DNA from: Leishmania donovani
Taxonomy: Eukaryota > Euglenozoa > Kinetoplastea > Trypanosomatida > Trypanosomatidae
Length of the DNA stretch: 64,000 bases
Assembly (NCBI RefSeq): GCF_000227135.1
Contig: NC_018249.1
Span: 582,291 to 646,290, forward strand
Direction: 5' to 3'
Position numbers and translations under genes: made by a program. A model generated the notes under the pieces. That model was not told the origin of the DNA and did not search any database. It saw only the letters and a list, made by a program, of their open reading frames with translations. Positions 19,321-30,027 of this stretch are shown piece after piece (position 1 is the stretch's first letter; each line of letters opens with the position of its first letter).

Positions 19321-19409
19321 GGCCACACCCTCACTTCGCTTGTTTCGTGATTTTACTTTAAAAAAAAAAAAACAGAACGCAATTCGGAAGGAGCAACCGT
19401 GATGGCGTT

Positions 19410-22383
19410 TTTTCGGTGGAACGGGCTAAAGCACAGATTCTGCACTGCGGAGTGACGCCGCAACCCTGACTGAGCCACCGGCAGCATGCGAAGGCCGTGC
19501 TCACCGAGCATAGTTCAGGTGCTGTTGGTCATGTTCTGATGCCGTAGCGCAGCCGGCCAGGCGGCCGCAGACTAAGCAGTGACGCTCGTAAAGCGCGTCA
19601 GGTTGTGGAGGGCTTTGTGTCTCCTTCCACCCACGATGTTGCGCACCCCTGCTTTCTCCTCTTCCGCGAAGGCATCTGTCTGCATGATGGTTGCCGCTCC
19701 TTTCGCGCCTGTGTTTCTCTCAGTCTGCACTGGTGCGTTCCACCTACTCTCGTTTCCCTCATCACTCTACGCCGTCCTCTCTGACTGTAGCCTCTACTTC
19801 TTTTACAGCTACTCCTCCGGGACACACATACACACACACACACATACACACGCGCATCACTCAACGCAAGCAATATACTAAGCGGAAAGACAAGCAAGCA
19901 GGCAAGAAAAGGGGAAACAAGGAGCAAGTCGACTGCAGTCCTCGGAACGCCCTCTTTTCTCTCTGCCCGTCGATCCTCTCCTTTTATACAGGCTGTGTAG
20001 AGGCGCAAATACCCGAGAGTTGGGCACAGAATGGGTCTATGCGCTCGTGAGCACACGTAAAGAGGGAGAAGTGCCGCCATCGGTGTCCTCTCTTCATCTT
20101 ATCCTTTTTTTTTTGTTGTCCGAACGTCCTTTGCTCGCTCCGCCGTGCCTGCGTGCGTGTGTGTGCGAGAAACTACATCAGCGTCTTTTGGAGGGCAAGA
20201 GGCGATAGCGGGCAGGCCAAACAAAGAAAACGAATGCAAATAAACAAACAAACATACCCGAAACTCCCCTCCACCTTTTTCGATTTTTTTTTGTCGAGTG
20301 GCTTTGTTTTTCTTGCTACGCCGGTGTTCTTTTCATCCCTTCCCTTTCCCCTTCCTCCCCTCCCCTTTTTGTGTTGTTGCCTTCTCCGCTCCTCCTCGGC
20401 ACGCTAATCTCTCCTGCTTTCTCGTTTCATGGATGAGCTTCCTTTTTCTCTTCGTGTTTCTTTCGTATTGGCCCTGAAGTGTTTTTTTTTCTGTGAGCTT
20501 CCTCTTACCTCTCCCTCTCTCGACTCTGTGCGGCTTTTTAACCCTTCTCTCGCTTCTGTCTGTTTGTCGTTCCACAACTTTCCCCTTCGCTCCTCCCTGT
20601 CGCTTCCGCCGCTGCTACTCCGACTTGTCTTTCCGTGCCTTCTGGTCTTACTCCCGTTTTTCCAGCGCTTTTCTCGTTTTCCTTCGTCAGGCCTCAGTCC
20701 ATAGCTCTACCCTGCCTGCGCGTGCTTCTACGTGTGCGAGCTCGAATAGCGTGCCGCAACATAATCTCACGATCAAATCAGTCCAGAGAAGAAAACGGGT
20801 TCCGACTGAAGAGGGCTCGTTGGGGAGAGAGGAAGGAGGGGGCTGTGACGCGTGGGCGTGTTTCTGCGTCTGTGTCTGCGCGCCTTCGATACTTTGAACG
20901 AGTAGGAAGTGAAAGGCCCAGAGCTACCCACACGAGGCGCACGAGGAAGCCCCGCAGAGCTGAACAAGTACACGGCTACGGGTCAATACCAAAAGAAGCA
21001 GAGTAGGAGAGGGCGTTAGCAGAGTGTGCTCAAGGACGCGGGAGCGTTGTGCTGTAGAGTCCTGACGCATAGCCCACGCGCATTTTCTAAGCTCCTCGGC
21101 TATGGCTTTTGAGGTAGCTTGCGTTGTCCACGCTGTTTCTCACTGCTCCACCACCTCCCACTCCCCCTTCTTTCACAGCACTCACACTTTTATCCACGCC
21201 GTGAGCTTGGGGTGTTCTTTTTTTCTTGTTTTTTTTTTCTTGTGTGTGCGTCGTGCAGTGACCACGCGTGCAGGCCCCAGCAACCTTTTTCGCTTCTACC
21301 CCACCACTGCCTTTTTTTTCCTTTGGTGCTGCACACATCTCCCCTTTAGTCCCCTCCCCCTGCAACCCCTATCTGCGAGTGTCAGTGCGTAAGGAGAGTT
21401 GCACCTGCGTCATTACCCACTTTTTCCAAGTGTCTGCAGTAAAGTATAGGCATCGCAGCGGCGCATACACTTGCAGGCACTCCCTCCCCAAGTGGCGCGC
21501 AGGTGCTCGAGGGACTAAATCTAAAACCGGAGAGGTCATCTCCCCTGCAATTGAAGCAGGATATACAAACCTGCTCTCCTCACCTTCCGTACCTCTTGCT
21601 TTTCCTTGTTTCGCATTTTTTTTTGCCTTTCCACTTTCGCGTGCGTGTACGCTTGTTTGTTTCTGCGCTCTTTTGGCTCTGTTTTAGTTTTTCGTTTTGG
21701 CCTTAATCGAGTTTCGGAGCTCGTTGTTGCGTGCGTGGCCAGTTGTCTTCCACGCCACCGCCCTCTTCCTCCTCGTCCCAAGACAATCCCTCTGTGCACT
21801 CTCCATACTCACACCGGCGACAGGGCACGAGTCGAAGACGGCCAACGGCGAGAAGAGGACGGACACAAGTCTACGTCTGGCACACAAGCAAACAGCAGTG
21901 CCGGGCGCAAAGCGCAGACAAGCCAGCCGGTGCGACTCACGCCTGTTCTCCCCTCTTTCCGCACCCCGCGCACTGACGGAAGGCAACAACACCGAGGGAA
22001 ACTCTTGCCTTTCGTTTTTTTTTGTTCAATTCCATCGTAAATATCTTTTTACTTGTTGTGGCTTATCTGGCTTTTGTGGTTTCTTCCGTGTTGACTGGGG
22101 CTTGCACCTAACCGCGCTCTGTTTCTTTCGTGCAGGCACTTTTTTTGTTTTCTCGCCTTTTTCTGCCCTCCCCCCTCCTCCGCCTTTGCGTGTGCCTCCC
22201 GTGGTGTTTCCTTCATGGGTTTGCTGGGTGCCATCTGCGTTCTCCCTTTGATCTTTATTTGTTTGCTGTCTGCGTTTTGCTGTGCTGCCTCTCCTGGAAG
22301 CCGCGCCACCGCCGCTTTCCCTTCGGTCTTTTTAGTGTGCCAGTTTCTTTATCCCTCCCCGTACTCCACGTCGGGGACTGACA
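19410..22383 (+). other. Intergenic spacer (3.0 kb)
   Basis: The first ~200 bases (19436-19620) are GC-rich and could be a degenerate retroposon remnant in the L14 3' UTR, but I have no matching copy in the window. The rest is C/T-rich with CA repeats (19824-19850), A-rich patches and long T runs. No convincing gene is present. A likely acceptor for the next gene is the AG at 22334-22335 after a T-rich tract. Confidence 0.5.
22334..22335 (+). promoter_or_regulatory. Predicted spliced-leader acceptor for the 326-aa gene
   Basis: The motif GGTCTTTTTAG ends a pyrimidine tract and leaves a 5' UTR of about 48 bases before the ATG at 22384. Confidence 0.5.
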
Positions 22384-23364
22384 ATGAAGGATCATGTGCT
22401 GTTCACTGGCGCGACGTCAAACGCATTTGAGCAGTCGGCAAACCCGCGGGGTGTGGCCGATGAAGTCACCTCGGCACGCAGCTACTATACTATGAATAGG
22501 CCGTACCCCATGCCCTGCGCTGCCCGGAAAAGAGTACTTCCAGAGTCACTGTCCTCTGAGACACACCGCACAGTGGAGACGCTAACTGCGGGTTTCTCGC
22601 GTCCACATCGACTGCTCGCAGAGAAGCCTCTGGCGGATACGGCAGAGCCGCAGCGCATGCTGGTACCTGTGGATGCCACCGGCACCCCTCAAATGCTGCT
22701 GATGCCGTCTCCCAAGGGCACACCCAGGCTTTCGGCCACCTTCGCACATTTGTCTCGAACTAGTACCGCGAGTGAGACGGCGCTTATGTTTGAGTCGAGT
22801 GTGGTAAAAACGAATCCGGCTCTCCATCCACCAGCGCAGAATGTGCATGAGCTGCCTAGGACGGAGATCACCACGCCGCCCTTTTGCGTGAACCGCGTGT
22901 TCGCTGACCGGCTGCTTCAGTATGGGCAGACGTTACCGCCGGCGCATCGGCTGCAGAATCACCACGTTTCGCAGACGAGGACGTCACTGAAGCCAAAAGA
23001 TGCGGACGCGTCGGCGACGCTGTGGAGCGAGGCTGCATCGCAGGCGGATGTGCTTGCCTTCTTCGGCTCTCAGGATGACGTAAAGAATTTGGCGGCGAGC
23101 TCGTCACTGCGAGCCAGCCACAAGGCCCCCGTCAGCAAGGAGTTGTCTTGGACTGCCGTTGATGCAGCAACCAACAGCTTCTGCGACATCTCCTTTAGCG
23201 ACTGCATCTTTTCTGCCGCGACCACTGTGACGGGCGTGCCACAAGTCAGCGGCACTCTCCGTGGTCACGTGATCGACCCACAGGCAGTGCTAGGCTTTCA
23301 CAGAGACGGAGCACGACGCCAGCGCAGGATTTCAAAGGCTGTCAGAAATGCAGAGCCTCAGTAA
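22384..23364 (+). CDS. Hypothetical protein, 326 aa
   Basis: I do not recognise this protein. It is rich in Ser, Thr, Ala and Pro, has no obvious catalytic motif, membrane segment or coiled coil, and appears largely disordered. It has a short Cys/Phe-containing segment near residue 265-275 (SFCDISFSDCIFS) and a basic end (GARRQRRISKAVRN). Support for coding comes from its length, a good GC-rich third-position pattern compared with the flanking spacers, and a well-placed splice acceptor 48 bases before the first ATG. It is probably a trypanosomatid-specific protein, which is inferred. Confidence 0.7.
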   Translation: MKDHVLFTGATSNAFEQSANPRGVADEVTSARSYYTMNRPYPMPCAARKRVLPESLSSETHRTVETLTAGFSRPHRLLAEKPLADTAEPQRMLVPVDATGTPQMLLMPSPKGTPRLSATFAHLSRTSTASETALMFESSVVKTNPALHPPAQNVHELPRTEITTPPFCVNRVFADRLLQYGQTLPPAHRLQNHHVSQTRTSLKPKDADASATLWSEAASQADVLAFFGSQDDVKNLAASSSLRASHKAPVSKELSWTAVDAATNSFCDISFSDCIFSAATTVTGVPQVSGTLRGHVIDPQAVLGFHRDGARRQRRISKAVRNAEPQ

Positions 23365-25584
23365 AAGATGTCGTAGCTTGCATCGTTTTCTTCCTCTGCG
23401 CATCCGGGCTTCCGACTTCGGCGAGGCACGTGTGCATCCTGCGCCCTCCCCCCTTGCATACGTGCGTGCTCCCTCGTGTCGCTTCCTGTGGAGGACTGTC
23501 GCGCAGCGTTGACGCTTCTGTTAAAGAAGTGGGAGCGCCGTCTCGCAGAGTCGCATTCACCCATGACGGGCTCGTGTCGCTCTTGCGGGTCTTTCTTCTA
23601 GGGCGCTCCTTTTTTCTCCCGCATCTTTCCGTTTCCTAGACCTGTGCGAGATTGAAGCGCGCGTCTAGGTGGGCGCGTCCGTGGCGCAACTGCCTTGGTG
23701 CTAACGCGCCCAGCGTGCCCATGTCTACACCAACCTTCACATATAGAATAGGTGCGCCCGCGTGTATGTACGCCTATGTAGATCTTCGCACCTGTAAGTG
23801 CCTTGCTCTGTGTGCCACATCCATCTGCAACAGCGTACTTGTGCACACCCTGTATCATACTCACACTCGGTTTGGTGGATTACTTTTTGTGTGCTTCTGT
23901 TCTCCATGTTTCATCTTTTAGTTCACTTTCCACGTTCGTGCTCCAGGTCGGAAGGCCACCAAAGGACACACAAAGGCAAGTCAAGAGAAGCAAGGAGTAG
24001 CCCTGCCCTTCGCACCCCCACTTCCTTCCTTCCCATGTCTTCTCTCTCGAGGGACTCGCAAAACCCTTTTAGAGGAGGCAAATAGAAGGACTCGCAGAAG
24101 CAATGCCGCAACGGAAACGAGTGCACACCTAACTCAGTTTGTAACCCAGACCACTTTTACGTTGCTCACCTTTGCGGCGTCGTCTCTCATGCTCCTCTAT
24201 CCACCTTCTCTTACCTCACGTCCTCCTCTTCTGCTTTGTATACCCCCTTCTCCCCTGTGACATCATTAGCTGCTCACTTTTTTTTTTCGTCTTGTTTTCC
24301 CGTTTGCTCGATGTTCTTCTGCCCTCGTCTTCTCCCCCAGCTCCTCTTACCTCCCCCTTCTCTTGTGTAGGATCCCTGTACTTGCATACCCACACATGTG
24401 CGCTTGTTGTTTTCGCATGTGTGTGTGTGTGTATGCTGTTCCTCTCTATATCTTTTCTTCCGTATCGCTTCTTTCGATTGCTTTTTTTTTGTTCGTTCTC
24501 TGGCAAAGTGCTTACCTCGTAAAAGGACTTCGAGGTGGGCTGATGTTGTTTGGCTCGTGTGCGCGCGTGTGTGTGCACCGGCTACACCCCACCTTGTTGG
24601 TGTCTTTCCAGCTCTTTTTGTTCTTCTTTCTGCTTTGGCGTTTTTCCTTTCTTGCGCTTCTCTCCCTTGTATCTCTGTGCTTTTCTTTCACGAAACCTAT
24701 GTGTGGCTTCCCCTCTCGAGACCACCGACGCCCCTTTCTTCTTTTCCCTTTCGAGTGTTTCACCATGGTTTCATCCTCCCCCCTCTCTCGCTCCGATTGT
24801 GTCCTTTTTCCCCTCCTTTTCCTTTCACCAAGCATGTGACTAGTGCTTCTTTAACCTTCTCTCACTTGTCCTTTCTTTCTCTCCCCCACCGCCTCGCCCT
24901 TTCGGATCTCGCCTCCCTCTTTCTGTGCTTGTCAGCTGTGGATCGGCGAGTACGTGAGCGTGGTGCGCTTTCCTGTGAGTTGTCTGAGCTCGCTGGCTGT
25001 AGCCCTGTAAAGGCGCCTATTCCTCTACTCGTGTACTTTTCGCTCACCCCCTCACTCTCTTCCTGCTTCCGTTGTATATTTAAATATTTGCACACCCCTC
25101 CTTTTCTGCACTCACCTGTGTTTAGAGCTCACCATCTTTAGGTATCTCTGCGTCGGTGTGCTTATACTCATCTGTTCGCCTCATTTGACCTACTTACCCC
25201 GCCGCGCTTCAAAAAATGTTGGTTTCTTGGTTGTCACTCGCGCATTCGAACGCACAGTCATGAGCGCATACTCGACATACACTCCCGTGCCTCTACCTCT
25301 GCCTCTTCTTCATGCATTTGACAAAACGGCGGCGCCTACTTCCACCACCCTTTCTACTGGAAGCTCTCTGATCCCCCTTCCTCATGTGCGTCTGCTCCTT
25401 CTTGATCGTCATGTGCGTTAAGTCGTCTTTTGCTCTGTTTTATGTGCACACTTCCACCACCACCACCTCTGTTCGCTTTCTTTCTCGCATTTTCTTTCTG
25501 GATGTGCTATCTTTACCGGCTGTGCGTATGTGTGTTTGTGTGTGCTCCGGGGCGCATTCATGATGTACAGTTTTACATGTATGC

Positions 25585-25602
25585 ATATATATATATATAT
25601 AT
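25585..25602. repeat. AT dinucleotide microsatellite
   Basis: Nine AT units lie within the long spacer. Confidence 0.9.
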
Positions 25603-26020
25603 GTCTGCTGTACTACGGCAACAAGAAAGAAAAGCAGAGGAGATGGTGCGATGTATCTCTCTATCGTCAGGTGTTTTGTTTCTCTCCTTCTCTTTCTTTT
25701 CCCCTCTCCCCTACCCCCTCATCAGTGCGCTCATTTTTCTTTTTTTCTTCCTTTCCTGCTTTTCATCGCGCGGGGGGGGGGATTTTCTCTGTTTTATAAA
25801 GAACTCACCTTTGGTGTTGGTGCGCGTTTCTCTCTTCTTCTTCCCTCCCACCCCTTTCTTCACGCGCGCTGTGTGCGCGTGTGTGTATGTATGTATGTGT
25901 GCTCTCTTTCCTCGTCCCCCGCCCGTTCGTGTTTCCGCTACCCCCTTTCCCCCTTGTCGCTGCTGTTGTCTATTTCTTGTTTTGCGCTCAGTCGCCGTCC
26001 TTTTTTTTTCTTTCTGTTCC

Positions 26021-26039
26021 GTGTGTGTGTGTGTGTGTG
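26021..26039. repeat. GT dinucleotide microsatellite
   Basis: About nine GT units are flanked by long T runs. Confidence 0.9.
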
Positions 26040-26140
26040 CTCTTTTTTTTTTCGGTTGTTCGCGTCCTCGCTGGACTTCGGGTATGTGGGTGCCTGTGCG
26101 TGTGTGTAGGCACTTCCCTGCCTTCGCATCTCTCTCCGTC

Positions 26141-26180
26141 TTGCTCTCGCTTGCTCTCGCTTGCTCTCACTTGCTCTCAC
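26141..26180. repeat. 10-bp tandem repeat, four units
   Basis: The unit TTGCTCTCGC occurs twice, followed by TTGCTCTCAC twice, ending in CAG. The array is pyrimidine-rich and is followed at once by an AG, so it could act as a splice-acceptor tract. Confidence 0.9.
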
Positions 26181-27705
26181 AGTTCTTCTGAAACGGTGAT
26201 CAATCCCCACATGAGCCTCCGCAGGAGATGTCGCGCCGTTTCAGCTGTAAAGGAGCTGGCGCAGAGATCGAAGGAGAGGGGATAGTGCGGCTGAAGCGAG
26301 GGAGAGAAGGAGTGAAGAGCTGTGAGCGAAGAGAGCTGCACCTTTCGTTTGACAATCTCAAGGCCGAGGGACAGCGGCGCGGCGAGGCATTGGCGACAGG
26401 GATTTTTTTTTTTGTGCGTACTGGTGTCGAGAGAGGGGGAACTTTGATGCGTCTGTGTGTATGCCTCTGTTAGGGTGCGTTGGTTTCTACCCCCAGCCAC
26501 TGCTGCTGGGCTTCACCCAGCTCATCTTTTCATCACCGTCTCTTTTCCCCCCATTCCCTCTACTCCGTCTCACTGCATCTCGATTCGCTTTCCTCCCCCG
26601 CTCGCCTTCTCATGCCTTCAATATTATCTCGAGTTCTGAAAAAAAAAAATATATATATTTTCCTTCTTTCTTTTTCTCCTTTTCAAAGTCCGCGCCAGCG
26701 TTTTGCTCTCGCTGCTTGCTTCACTCCCCTTCATCTCCTTCCTCCCGCTAACTTGGAAGCCACGTGAGTGTGCAACTGGGCTTGAGCTCTTTTCTTTTGC
26801 TGTTTTACCTTTCCACGTCCTTCATTGGCTACCCCTCTCTCTGCTGATCTACACACTGCTCCTACTGTGCGCGGCATCCTCACTGGTTTCCTGTTGTCAC
26901 TCCTCTACCAGCATTTTCCCTTCACACTCCACGACGTGTAGCTAGCTGCTGCTGCTGCTCCGCGTGCGTGTGGAGCTCGTGCTGCACGTCGTGAAAGGCA
27001 TTGCGAGGGGGACGATGGCCGTGATGGAGGTGGGAGTCTCTGAGGAACGAAACATGGATTTGTGGAGTCTCAGCGATGGCCGACACGCTACCCACCGCTT
27101 CTCTTTCTTCCTCCTTCCTCCGCCCGAGATGCTCGCTCCTTTGAGCGAGTGCACCAAGGTGAAGCAACCAATCCGGCTAAACAACAGCGGGAGGCGGTGA
27201 GGACACAACATCTGCGTTGGGCACGGAAAAACCAAACCAAACAAGAAAATCGAATGCGTCACTGTACAGGCAAAAAGGCAGACGCAGGGCCCAACTAGCG
27301 CCCCCCAAACAAACAACAGCCCCACAGCCGCACGCCAGCCACGCACAAAGGCCTGCAAAGACGCGTGCGTGGATTAGGCATTGCGGGGCGGCTCCGCCCA
27401 CCCAACTGCAAGCACGCGCATTTGCATGGGGAGGTCTTTCCTTTTTTTTTTCCGGTCATTTGGCTACGACATGTGTGTGTCTTCCATCGAAGGCGAATTC
27501 GTGTGTTAGCGTCAGGAAGCCGAAGGAAGGAGCTGCACAAACGATCGTCACTTCACTGAGCCCCACGCCTCCCCCTAAAAAAGGGAGGGGAGGGGGGGGG
27601 GAGGGCGGAAAATGCGTGTGTCGATCCGTCTCGGACTGCTTTTTTTTCATTTCTCTTTCACTTGTATGTACACATATCTGTTCTCCATTCTCTTTTCAAC
27701 TCTGT

Positions 27706-27990
27706 GCCCTGATGACGGTAAGAAACACCTCAGTGCGTGGCATCACAGGGCCCAGCACCCGCCCCGTGGGGGAGCCCAGCAGCCCCACACCCCACCGGCG
27801 CCGAACCACTTTTTGGTGGCGTCAGGGCCAGGTACCCTACGACGTGGGTTGGGGGGTGAGAGCGATTCGTGGCTACTGACGCCGGCGGCCCGGTCCTGGA
27901 TGACGTGGCGTCGGGGCGGCCTGCGACAGGGCACGCGTGTGTGCCATCCATATGCGTGTTAAAGTGTCGGCGCGACCCGTGCGTGCCCAA
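27706..27990 (+). mobile_element. SIDER-like retroposon fragment, intact reference copy
   Basis: This is a near-identical second copy of 6995-7276, with no N run. It starts GCCCTGATGACGG and ends at GCGTGCCCAA, followed shortly by an A run (about 28001-28007) that could be the remnant of a poly(A) tail. The first nine bases can pair with downstream sequence: GCCCTG (27706-27711) with CAGGGC (27746-27751), extended by ATG (27712-27714) with CAT (27741-27743). This resembles the P1 helix of the HDV-like ribozyme at the 5' end of ingi/L1Tc-clade elements. A C/G-rich hairpin follows (about 27756-27775). No target-site duplication is clear. The family name is inferred from composition, repetition and location. 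Confidence 0.6.
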
Positions 27991-28893
27991 TCCACCCCGG
28001 AAAAAAAGATGATAAACCACTCTTGCATCCGAACGAAGGCGAACACAACGAGTGGCGCCCCCGCTGTCGTGGTACTCGGATGCCAAGGGCTTAGCACCGG
28101 TCGGGCTCCGCACTATGAGGTTTGAGCGCGCCCTGCTCTGCCTCTTCACAGCTGAACACGCGATTCCTGCTCCCTCCGCTTCTTTCGCATGCACCGATAT
28201 GACAAGGAGGCGGGATTCGGTCGCGATATCAGCTATGTTGGGGGAAGGAGGAGGGATCGGGGGGGGGGCCGTATCGCCCAATGCTGGAATGGGTCAAGGA
28301 TGCCCAAGATGACTGTTCACCGGCACACACCGAAGCCAGGGTTCTGTGCAGCCTCTCGCTCACTATTTTCCCGTGTCGTTTTGCTCTGCCGCTATCGTTT
28401 TCCCCGTTTCTCCTCGCTCTCGTGGTGTTGCGCGGCTTTGTCCGCTTTTTCCCCCTCTCTGCCCCATCGATGCGAAGCACGCGTAGGCGCGCTGCCCGCT
28501 TCTTCCCACGTGCACGCTCGTGCTTATCTTCTGCCGTGTCTCACCTCAGCTTCAAAGGAGGAGGGACGCGGAGACCGTCAGAAGGCTGGGGTGCAAACAC
28601 ATACATGTACACGCGTGTTTGTGCGCGTCGAATCGTCGACTGCGCTTTCAATCTTTAGTCTCCCTTTTTAACTTGTCGTCTCTGATCCGAGAGCAGATCG
28701 CGCAGAGCCACGTGGCATTCGCTCTTTCCTCATCCCCCCGCCCCCCGCCCACGCGCCGCCTCTCTACCTCTTTGTTGCCGCAGCAGCACACGGTGGGCGG
28801 CGGCGAAGAAGGGAGAAACGCTGCGGTGCGGCTCAACGCACAAACTTCGACAGCTTTTAGGTGGAGGGCTGACAGCCCCAGTCAACACTCATT
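27991..28893 (+). other. Spacer between the retroposon fragment and the 377-aa gene
   Basis: This sequence is more GC-rich than the upstream spacer up to about 28340, possibly older repeat remnants, then pyrimidine-rich. No convincing gene is present. A strong C/T tract at 28735-28780 ends in AG 28782-28783. Confidence 0.5.
28782..28783 (+). promoter_or_regulatory. Predicted spliced-leader acceptor, upstream option
   Basis: A long C/T tract ends in TTGCCGCAG. An mRNA starting here would have the ATG at 28894 as its first start codon. A second possible acceptor lies at 28962-28963. Confidence 0.5.
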
Positions 28894-30027
28894 ATGAACA
28901 ATATCTGCCGTGTGTGTATGCGCACCGGTGTGAGCATGTGCATCGACTTGCGTCTGTTCGCAGGTCGTACTTGGTCATTCTCGCAGCGGATGACTTCGCA
29001 CTCGCCCTTTCACCAAAAGTCGCTCTCGCTCACCTGCTCGAGCACGCTGCACGGCCTGCGCCATGCCTCTAGTCGCACCTTCCGCACGTCGGCGTCGACC
29101 TCGACTGCGAAGCGCAAGTGTAAGGGATCCCCCACGACGTCGACTGGCCCCAGTCGCAGGACAGAGGCCGCGGCTTCTTCCAAAGATGAAAACGCCGCTG
29201 ACCTGTTCGCGGCGGAGGAGCATCGGTTGACGGAGAATGATGTGCGGCTGGCCATGCGCACGCTCATGGCGTCGCACTTCAGCCTCGTCCAGCACGCCCG
29301 AAAACCGGAGAAGATGCAGGTGGCAAAGGAGCGGGAGGCGATCGAAGAAAAGCATCAGGGTAGGCAACGGCGTCTCCTCGAGAAGGACGAGAACTCACTG
29401 CGACTACTCGGGGCGGACGGCATGGTGATAGGAGAAGGCATCCTTCCGCTTTTGGCGGCAGCTAAGAGGAACCCCTACGACGCGACTAGCTCTCGCCGTG
29501 CCACGTCATCGCCTGACAACGCTGCGTGGCGAGCGCTGAACCCGGTCGGTCTCGCAGCCTCACAAGCCGTCGCATCTGCCTCGCTTCCGGGCGACGGCGA
29601 TGACGCCGACGCGCTGAGCGAGGCAGAGTACGCGTCTTTCCTCGCACGCTCTGGGGCGGCATCGATCGACGGTAGCAAAGCGGAGGAGACGGAGACGGAC
29701 GCGTGGAAGTCGGCCACGCTGGCGACACTGAGCGTACCTGACCTCTCAGTCTACGACGCAGACCACGACTTCCGCATCAACAGTGAGGAGTTGGTGCGAG
29801 GAGCAGGGAGTTACAGCTCCAGGGCGGCGCCGTTGAGTGCGGGCAGCGCCGCCGCGGTGCAGGCTGAGAGACCAGACGTGCCGACCGGCTTAGATCCGTT
29901 GTCGACACGCCCAAGTTCATCCAAGGCAGTTGCCGCGGCGATGCAGCTTCAGCTGGATGAAGACGAGGACACCGACTACACCGTCGCCGCCTTCATGGAC
30001 GACAAAGATGATCCGTTGGACTTGTGA
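28894..30027 (+). CDS. Hypothetical protein, possibly mitochondrial
   Basis: This 377-aa protein is not recognised. From the first ATG it begins with a Cys-rich stretch. From a second in-frame Met at 28990 (345 aa) the N-terminus is rich in Ser, Thr, Arg and His and free of acidic residues for about 35 positions (SHSPFHQKSLSLTCSSTLHG, then RHASSRTFRTSAST), as in mitochondrial presequences. A helical, charged segment follows (about residues 115-165), then a Ser/Ala/Asp-rich disordered half and an acidic end (DEDEDTDYTVAAFMDDKDDP). An AG at 28962-28963, after the motif CGTCTGTTCG, would produce an mRNA starting with the second ATG, so the start is uncertain. Mitochondrial targeting is inferred. 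Confidence 0.75.
   Translation: MNNICRVCMRTGVSMCIDLRLFAGRTWSFSQRMTSHSPFHQKSLSLTCSSTLHGLRHASSRTFRTSASTSTAKRKCKGSPTTSTGPSRRTEAAASSKDENAADLFAAEEHRLTENDVRLAMRTLMASHFSLVQHARKPEKMQVAKEREAIEEKHQGRQRRLLEKDENSLRLLGADGMVIGEGILPLLAAAKRNPYDATSSRRATSSPDNAAWRALNPVGLAASQAVASASLPGDGDDADALSEAEYASFLARSGAASIDGSKAEETETDAWKSATLATLSVPDLSVYDADHDFRINSEELVRGAGSYSSRAAPLSAGSAAAVQAERPDVPTGLDPLSTRPSSSKAVAAAMQLQLDEDEDTDYTVAAFMDDKDDPLDL

Larger units (their letters stand above)
18594..19409 (+). repeat. L14 repeat unit (5' UTR, CDS, 3' UTR), right copy
   Basis: This region matches about 8268-9084 wherever both are sequenced: the shared 5' flank, start region, 3' coding part and about 85 bases of 3' UTR. It suggests recent duplication or ongoing gene conversion. 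The exact edges are uncertain because of the gaps. Confidence 0.8.
23365..27705 (+). other. Long gene-free spacer, strongly pyrimidine-rich
   Basis: About 4.3 kb contains only low-complexity C/T- and G/T-rich sequence. Open frames up to about 250 codons on the + strand encode runs of Leu, Phe, Ser and Cys, as expected from pyrimidine tracts, and are not credible proteins. The stretch contains several microsatellites listed separately. Confidence 0.6.

Noticed and set aside
19436..19620. GC-rich segment after the second L14 gene as a further SIDER copy
   Set aside because: It shares no clear stretch with the two repeated copies in this window, so only a weak composition argument remains.
24398..25141. 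A 247-codon open frame in the long spacer
   Set aside because: The product is runs of Leu, Phe, Ser and Cys from a pyrimidine tract, with overlapping frames of similar length and no domain-like pattern.
25430..26191. A 253-codon open frame with hydrophobic segments resembling membrane helices
   Set aside because: The apparent helices come from T/C- and GT-rich repeats, and neighbouring frames give equally hydrophobic products.
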